A stretch of DNA of 9,748 nt. It comes from Candidatus Hydrogenedentota bacterium. GTDB taxonomy: Bacteria; Hydrogenedentota; Hydrogenedentia; Hydrogenedentales; SLHB01. The stretch is from positions 1 through 9,748 of the forward strand of contig SLSB01000143.1 of assembly GCA_007130675.1 (NCBI GenBank), given 5' to 3'. The position numbers and the translations under genes were made by a program. Position 1 is the stretch's first letter, and every line of letters begins with the position of its first letter. Below the pieces are notes generated by a model. That model was not told the origin of the DNA, did not search any database, and was given only the letters and a program-made list of their open reading frames with translations. Shown in pieces: positions 6,454 to 9,748 of the stretch.

Positions 6454-6506
6454 TTTGGAGTGCGGTGGCCCGCCACCGCTTTGGTTGCGCCCGGCTTGCC
6501 GGGCGG
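6454..6506 (+). repeat. 53-nt double-hairpin repeat, copy 2
   Basis: Same orientation as copy 1 at 1728-1780, with four differences in 53. The first palindrome here reads GGTGGC-CC-GCCACC, a perfect pairing where copy 1 has GGTGGC-TT-GCCGCC. The second palindrome, CGCCCGGC-TT-GCCGGGCG, is identical in both. It forms the left end of the element ending at 6584. Confidence 0.8.
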
Positions 6507-6554
6507 TTGATCGCGCGTAACCGCGATTCGATCAACGTGACGTTCGTCTCAAGA

Positions 6555-6582
6555 AAAGCGGCGGCAAGCCATCGCACTCCAA
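6555..6582 (-). repeat. Inverted partial copy of the 53-nt repeat (copy 3)
   Basis: On the minus strand these 28 bases match 1729-1756 of copy 1 with one mismatch (A for G after GGAGTGCG). The central part (TTGCCGCC) is closer to the distant copy 1 than to the neighbouring copy 2. The second palindrome of the repeat is missing from this copy. Confidence 0.8.
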
Positions 6583-6683
6583 GAATGCAATCCTCTGTAT
6601 GGTATGACCTCGACCGCGCCATACCTCCCTACGGCCGTGGTTCCACTCTTACTGTTGCTTATCCGGCGATGTGGATTTGATCA

Positions 6684-6713
6684 TTGAAGCGGCCTGCCAG
6701 ACAGGACTATGCT
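6684..6713 (+). promoter_or_regulatory. Possible promoter for the Tat isomerase-like gene
   Basis: TTGAAG (6684-6689) and TATGCT (6708-6713) lie 18 bases apart, each matching four of six sigma70 consensus bases. Transcription would begin near 6720, giving a leader of about 70 bases. Confidence 0.3.
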
Positions 6714-6776
6714 TGTAACACGCGGCAGACAAACGCGAAGAACGACGCAGCGCATAGGCGAGCGCCATGATTGGCG

Positions 6777-6783
6777 AGGGAGG
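6777..6783 (+). promoter_or_regulatory. Ribosome binding site that sets the isomerase-like start
   Basis: AGGGAGG lies five bases before ATG 6789. An in-frame TTG at 6771 sits upstream of this motif and would add MAREAA before the Tat signal, so ATG 6789 is preferred. Confidence 0.7.
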
Positions 6784-6788
6784 CAGCT

Positions 6789-8222
6789 ATGTGTGATCAC
6801 TGTACGCGAAGAGAGTTCTTTGGAATGACCGCGGCGACCGGCATGCTGATGGCCGGTGCGTCCTGGACCCACGGCTGGGCTTCTCAGGTCCCGCGGCCCC
6901 AACCGCGCGGAAACTCGCGGATTCTCGTCATCTTCACTGGCGAACCGCGTCCGGATGACCGAGATTGGGGGGCCGACGCCGGGCAAATCGACGCGATGCG
7001 AAGCCATCTGACCGGCGCGCAGGAACGCCTCGGAAACATCGAACTGGTATTTGGCGAGTCGCGCAGTCCGCAACAAACCGAAGAGCTTCTCGAGAATGCC
7101 GGGCCGGGTGCGCCGGTTCTCGCGATCAACGTGCAGAACTTCGCCATGACTCGCGTGATTCAGCCGGTGCTCGCGGCCGGGCGTCCCATGGCCGTCTTCT
7201 CGCTGCCCGCCAGCGGCCACGATTGGATGTATGTGCCGCGCTGGCGCGAAGCCGGGCACCGCGTCACGCTGATGCCCACCAGCGGCTACCACGAACTCGA
7301 ATGCGCTCTGCGTGTGCTGCGCGTGGTCCCCATGATGCGGCAAAGCCGCCTCCTGCTGTTTCCGCCCGCCCGAGGCACCGCGCAAGCCTGTTCGCCCGAC
7401 GCGGTCAAAGAGCGCCTGGGCACCGATGTGGTCGCCGTCGAGGAGAGTGTCTTCGACGAACTCATCACGACCGCCGATGAAGCGGCCGTCCGCGCCGAGT
7501 TCGACGCATGGACCAACGGCGCGAAGGAAATTCTCGAACCCACCCGCGAAGACATCGAAAAAGCCGCCCGCGTCAGCGTGGCGCTCGACCGCCTTATGGA
7601 GCAGGAGCAGGCCGACGCCCTCGCCATCGGCACCTGCATGGGCTGGCTGCCCAAGGGGTTCCCGTGCCTGGGCTTCACGCGTCTGCGCGACCGGGGCATT
7701 CCCGCCGCCTGCGAAGGCGACATGGATTCGGTGCTCACCATGCTCATGTTCCAGTACGCCTTCGACAAACCGGGGTTCCAGGGCAACGCAACCTTCGACA
7801 CCTCGCGCAACGCACTGTGGACCGCCCATTGCACCGCGCCATTGAAAATGGACGGTCCCGACGGCGAGGCGGCGCCCTATCTGCTTCGCGGGCATTCCGA
7901 GGTTGGCGGCAGCGGATGCGTGCCCGAGGTGCAATACCGTCTCGGCGAAGAGATCACCCGAGCCAAACTGGTCAACCTCGACACAATACTCCTGTCCGCG
8001 GGCAAGATCATCGACGTTCCCGAGCGGTCCGTGCACGGATGCCGCACCCAGATCGTCACCGAAGTCCGCGACGCCGCAAAGATGGCCGCCAACTGGAGCC
8101 TCGCGCTCGACACCGAAGACGCCATGACCCTGCTCCACCGCGTCGTCATCTACGGCGACCACATACAAGACACGCGCCACCTCGCCAACCTCATGGGACT
8201 GAAGGTCCTCGATGAGGGTTAA
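6789..8222 (+). CDS. Tat-exported protein with L-fucose/arabinose isomerase-like C-terminal half
   Basis: 477 residues from ATG 6789, complete. The N terminus MCDHCTRREFFGMTAATGML carries a twin-arginine motif (TRREFF, 6-11) and a hydrophobic stretch to about residue 31, predicting folded export. Residues ~44-300 are an alpha/beta region (RILVIFTGEPRP at 44-55; DALAIGTCMGWLP at 276-288). The C-terminal part resembles FucI/AraA-type isomerases: GIPAACEGDMDSVLTMLMF (303-321) has acidic residues Glu309 and Asp311 where metal ligands are expected, and NALWTAHCTAP (341-351) offers His347. Known isomerases of this fold are cytoplasmic, so export is unusual; it may act on an external sugar, bind sugar only, or do another reaction. 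It lies alone on this strand, divergent from the phosphatase unit and 42 nt from the convergent PcfJ gene. Fold assignment is from motif recall; catalysis is unproven. Confidence 0.85.
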   Translation: MCDHCTRREFFGMTAATGMLMAGASWTHGWASQVPRPQPRGNSRILVIFTGEPRPDDRDWGADAGQIDAMRSHLTGAQERLGNIELVFGESRSPQQTEELLENAGPGAPVLAINVQNFAMTRVIQPVLAAGRPMAVFSLPASGHDWMYVPRWREAGHRVTLMPTSGYHELECALRVLRVVPMMRQSRLLLFPPARGTAQACSPDAVKERLGTDVVAVEESVFDELITTADEAAVRAEFDAWTNGAKEILEPTREDIEKAARVSVALDRLMEQEQADALAIGTCMGWLPKGFPCLGFTRLRDRGIPAACEGDMDSVLTMLMFQYAFDKPGFQGNATFDTSRNALWTAHCTAPLKMDGPDGEAAPYLLRGHSEVGGSGCVPEVQYRLGEEITRAKLVNLDTILLSAGKIIDVPERSVHGCRTQIVTEVRDAAKMAANWSLALDTEDAMTLLHRVVIYGDHIQDTRHLANLMGLKVLDEG

Positions 8223-8237
8223 CAGAGCGGCGATTTC

Positions 8238-8272
8238 ACGAATAACCCGCAAGTGGTTTGCGGGTTATTCGT
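8238..8272. terminator. Bidirectional hairpin terminator between convergent genes
   Basis: A perfect 15-bp inverted repeat, ACGAATAACCCGCAA (8238-8252) and its complement (8258-8272), with a five-base loop GTGGT. It starts 16 bases after the stop codon of the isomerase-like gene. The right arm contains the TAA stop of the minus-strand PcfJ gene (8267-8265). No T-run follows on either strand, so Rho-independent termination may be imperfect; mRNA 3'-end protection is an alternative. Confidence 0.7.
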
Positions 8273-9554
8273 CCTTGCGCGTGGCGTCTTGCAGCGTGAG
8301 CCAGTCCTTGACAAGGGCTTCGGTCTCCATAGTGACCGGCACATTGCCTGCCGCGGAAAGCTCGCCTATCCTCCATCGTCCATGGTGCTTCTCGATGAGC
8401 AGGGTGGCGCGCTCCGGCTCGAGCACCCGGTACAGGAACGCATCTCCGGCCGCCAGGACTCTCAAAAACCCAATAACGCAGTTGCGTTGGCGATTACCTT
8501 CTTCTTCGACATCACCAGGCGTTCGTATGGCACGAATCTCGGGCGTGTCCGGCAGCGGCGGGTCGGGAAAGGGCAGGTCGCATTCTTGGATTTCTTCCGT
8601 ATGCAGAAAATAGCAGTATGTTGAACATGCGGCATGAAACTCGGACGGCTTCTTGAACACGCGCCGCTCATGGCGGTCGCCGTACCGGCCGCGGAGCTTT
8701 GCATAGGTCTCGATATGCCGCTTTGTGAGTGCTTGTCTGTCTTCTTCTTGGTTATTGCCCACGTGTTCGAGGAATCCGTTGCTCGTCATGCTCAGGGTTA
8801 ATGGGCACGCGGCAATCTCGGCGACTCCGGCGTTTACGCGCGGCAGAAAACTCATGCGCTTGATGGTTTCTGGATTTCGCAAGGTAATCCGCAAGGCATG
8901 GACAATGGCCGGGGTGCATGCGCTATGTGGAACACGGCCGATGACGCGCACCATTGCGTTCGAAGGCGTCTCGAATCCCAGCCGCTCGAGGATTTGTCTT
9001 CTGGGCAGGCGCAGCACCGTGTCCAGACCGTCAGGAGTTGCGGCAATCGGTAGCCAAAGCTTTTTCGTGGCGACCATATACCCGAGAAGAGGGTTCGTCT
9101 CGAGCAGTTCCATGATGTCGGGACACCGGCTTATGCAACGCAGCAACGTGAAGTGCTGGTCCGGGAATTTCGACACGGTTTCCAGCACGGATGCCGGAAT
9201 CACCCCGAGAAACACCTCGCGCTGCCGTATCCGCTGGGTGAGCTGCGAAAGATAGCGCAGACTGTGCGGAACGTGATCAGATTCCGGCAACGGAGCCGCC
9301 TCTTTGCACATCCGTGCCACAGCATCTGGATAATCGAGCCGCAGTTGCTTGATAAGCGCGTCGCGTGTCTCCTTGAGAGCGGTAAGGTTGATGTCGGCAC
9401 CGCACGTCCCCGCATCAACCCACTCACCACGTGCGTTCTCTTGCAGAAACACCGGATCCGGCCAGAGCCGGATAAAGAACCGGGTCCCCGCTCTTTCGCG
9501 CAGGAAACCCGATTCCAAATCCGGCGCATTGTGTCGCTGTGCTTCACAAACCAT
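8265..9554 (-). CDS. PcfJ domain-containing protein
   Basis: 429 residues, complete, no signal peptide, probably cytoplasmic. The C-terminal region (~340-420) looks like the PcfJ domain: IRTPGDVEEEGNRQRNCV (343-360), GDAFLYRVLEPERATLLIEK (370-389), then RIGELSAAGN (395-404), with Cys359 at the position where the family usually has CV. PcfJ was named from an enterococcal conjugative plasmid, but chromosomal homologues are common and their function is unknown to me. The first ~330 residues are mostly helical, with many short leucine-rich helices; I recognise no domain there. The ATG at 9554 comes three bases after the stop of the upstream gene with only a weak purine motif, so translation is probably coupled. 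The stop codon lies inside the terminator hairpin. No relaxase, coupling protein or plasmid gene is visible nearby. Confidence 0.8.
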   Translation of the reverse strand: MVCEAQRHNAPDLESGFLRERAGTRFFIRLWPDPVFLQENARGEWVDAGTCGADINLTALKETRDALIKQLRLDYPDAVARMCKEAAPLPESDHVPHSLRYLSQLTQRIRQREVFLGVIPASVLETVSKFPDQHFTLLRCISRCPDIMELLETNPLLGYMVATKKLWLPIAATPDGLDTVLRLPRRQILERLGFETPSNAMVRVIGRVPHSACTPAIVHALRITLRNPETIKRMSFLPRVNAGVAEIAACPLTLSMTSNGFLEHVGNNQEEDRQALTKRHIETYAKLRGRYGDRHERRVFKKPSEFHAACSTYCYFLHTEEIQECDLPFPDPPLPDTPEIRAIRTPGDVEEEGNRQRNCVIGFLRVLAAGDAFLYRVLEPERATLLIEKHHGRWRIGELSAAGNVPVTMETEALVKDWLTLQDATRKDE

Positions 9555-9557
9555 AAC

Positions 9558-9748
9558 TCACGAGGAAATGCGCTCGAGGTCCGCGGCCAGACGCTCTTTT
9601 TGATCCGCCGCTTCCTTGGCGGCCTCATCGAGCACCTGTCTGACGAGGTCCCGCGCATCTGCTGCGTCCGCGTGCTTCTCGGCAGCGTCCGCGAAGATCC
9701 AGAGAAACCGGCCGTGATGCGAGCCGATTCTCTGTTCTGCACAGAACA
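9558..9748 (-). CDS. C-terminal fragment of an unrecognised helical protein
   Basis: 62 codons and a TGA stop are visible; the start lies beyond the right edge. The visible peptide begins FCAEQRIGSHHGRFLWIFAD and continues as an alanine-, aspartate-, glutamate- and arginine-rich region (EAAKEAADQKERLAADLERI, 41-60) that should form a long amphipathic helix or coiled coil. Of the three minus-strand frames, this one has the composition of a real protein, and its stop lies three bases before the PcfJ gene's ATG, as expected in an operon. An overlapping frame that continues into the PcfJ region is arginine- and serine-rich and looks like a shadow. I do not recognise the family. It is probably a functional partner of the PcfJ protein, by position only. 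Confidence 0.7.
   Translation of the reverse strand, partial: FCAEQRIGSHHGRFLWIFADAAEKHADAADARDLVRQVLDEAAKEAADQKERLAADLERISS

Larger units (their letters stand above)
6454..6584. mobile_element. 131-bp MITE-like element with inverted ends and central hairpin
   Basis: The left end is copy 2 of the 53-nt repeat. The right end (6555-6582) is the same sequence in reverse, keeping the first 28 bases of the repeat. Between them is a hairpin at 6506-6536 made of GTTGA-TCGCG pairing with CGCGA and TCAAC, with a five-base bulge TTCGA. There is no coding capacity. The layout fits a small non-autonomous element or an inverted pair of REP-like units. I do not see a clear target-site duplication. Confidence 0.55.
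6180..6788. other. Divergent intergenic region with a repeat element and candidate promoters
   Basis: 609 bases between the divergent phosphatase and isomerase-like genes, with no gene seen. It contains a candidate minus-strand promoter (6325-6354), a 7-bp hairpin TGGGCCG-ACC-CGGCCCA (6391-6407) without a T-run, a 131-bp repeat element (6454-6584), and a small inverted pair GGTATG/CATACC separated by 13 bases (6601-6625) that could be an operator but is weak. A candidate plus-strand promoter follows at 6684-6713. Bases 6180-6320 show nothing beyond the phosphatase ribosome binding site. Confidence 0.7.

Noticed and set aside
6601..6625. GGTATG/CATACC inverted pair as an operator
   Set aside because: Only six bases per arm, one occurrence in the window, and no regulator gene nearby; too weak to call.
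6771..6791. TTG at 6771 as the start of the isomerase-like gene
   Set aside because: The ribosome binding site AGGGAGG lies after this TTG and is well placed for ATG 6789, which also gives a standard Tat signal.
6681..8252. 523-codon minus-strand open frame
   Set aside because: Antisense to the Tat isomerase-like gene. Length alone is not evidence in GC-rich DNA; no ribosome binding site or domain supports it.
9200..9742. 180-codon minus-strand open frame at the right edge
   Set aside because: It is arginine- and serine-rich and overlaps both the PcfJ start and the better-composed frame that ends at 9558.

Overview
The window is GC-rich (roughly 60%), uses G/C in third codon positions, and carries seven protein genes plus two intergenic stretches packed with hairpin repeats. 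The mix (secreted DUF4838 and GH99-like proteins, a Tat-exported protein with a sugar-isomerase fold, long hairpin-repeat mosaics, and the 'GQDARAT' repeat family) suggests a bacterium of the Planctomycetota / Verrucomicrobiota-Lentisphaerota / Candidatus Hydrogenedentota type. Hydrogenedentota is my best guess, but no rRNA or marker gene is present to prove it.

Left half, all on the minus strand, in transcription order: a HAD phosphatase of the GmhB type (6179-5637), an OFA-type MFS transporter (5591-4368), an exported GH99-like protein with a C-terminal CBM9-like domain (4261-2444), and an exported DUF4838 protein that runs off the left edge (1606-1). The first two are 45 nt apart and may be co-transcribed. 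The third and fourth each have a good ribosome binding site and a candidate promoter of their own. Together they look like a carbohydrate or organic-acid acquisition neighbourhood: secreted enzymes or binding proteins, one permease, one cytoplasmic phosphatase. No substrate can be assigned from sequence.

Two non-coding blocks stand out. Bases 1607-2443 hold a mosaic: a 53-nt double-hairpin repeat, a direct repeat pair that brackets the rest, a chain of perfect hairpins, and a 223-bp array of six hairpins arranged as a mirror image (A-B-C-C'-B'-A') around position 2207. Bases 6180-6788 separate the divergent halves and hold a second copy of the 53-nt repeat, paired with an inverted third copy to make a 131-bp MITE-like element.

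Right half: a plus-strand Tat-exported protein with an L-fucose/arabinose-isomerase-like C-terminal half (6789-8222). It converges on a minus-strand two-gene unit: the tail of an unrecognised helical protein (9748-9558), then 3 nt later a PcfJ-domain protein (9554-8265). A 15-bp hairpin (8238-8272) lies between the convergent genes and contains the stop codon of the PcfJ gene. The most interesting material is the mirror-image hairpin array, the covarying 53-nt repeat family, and the exported isomerase-like protein.
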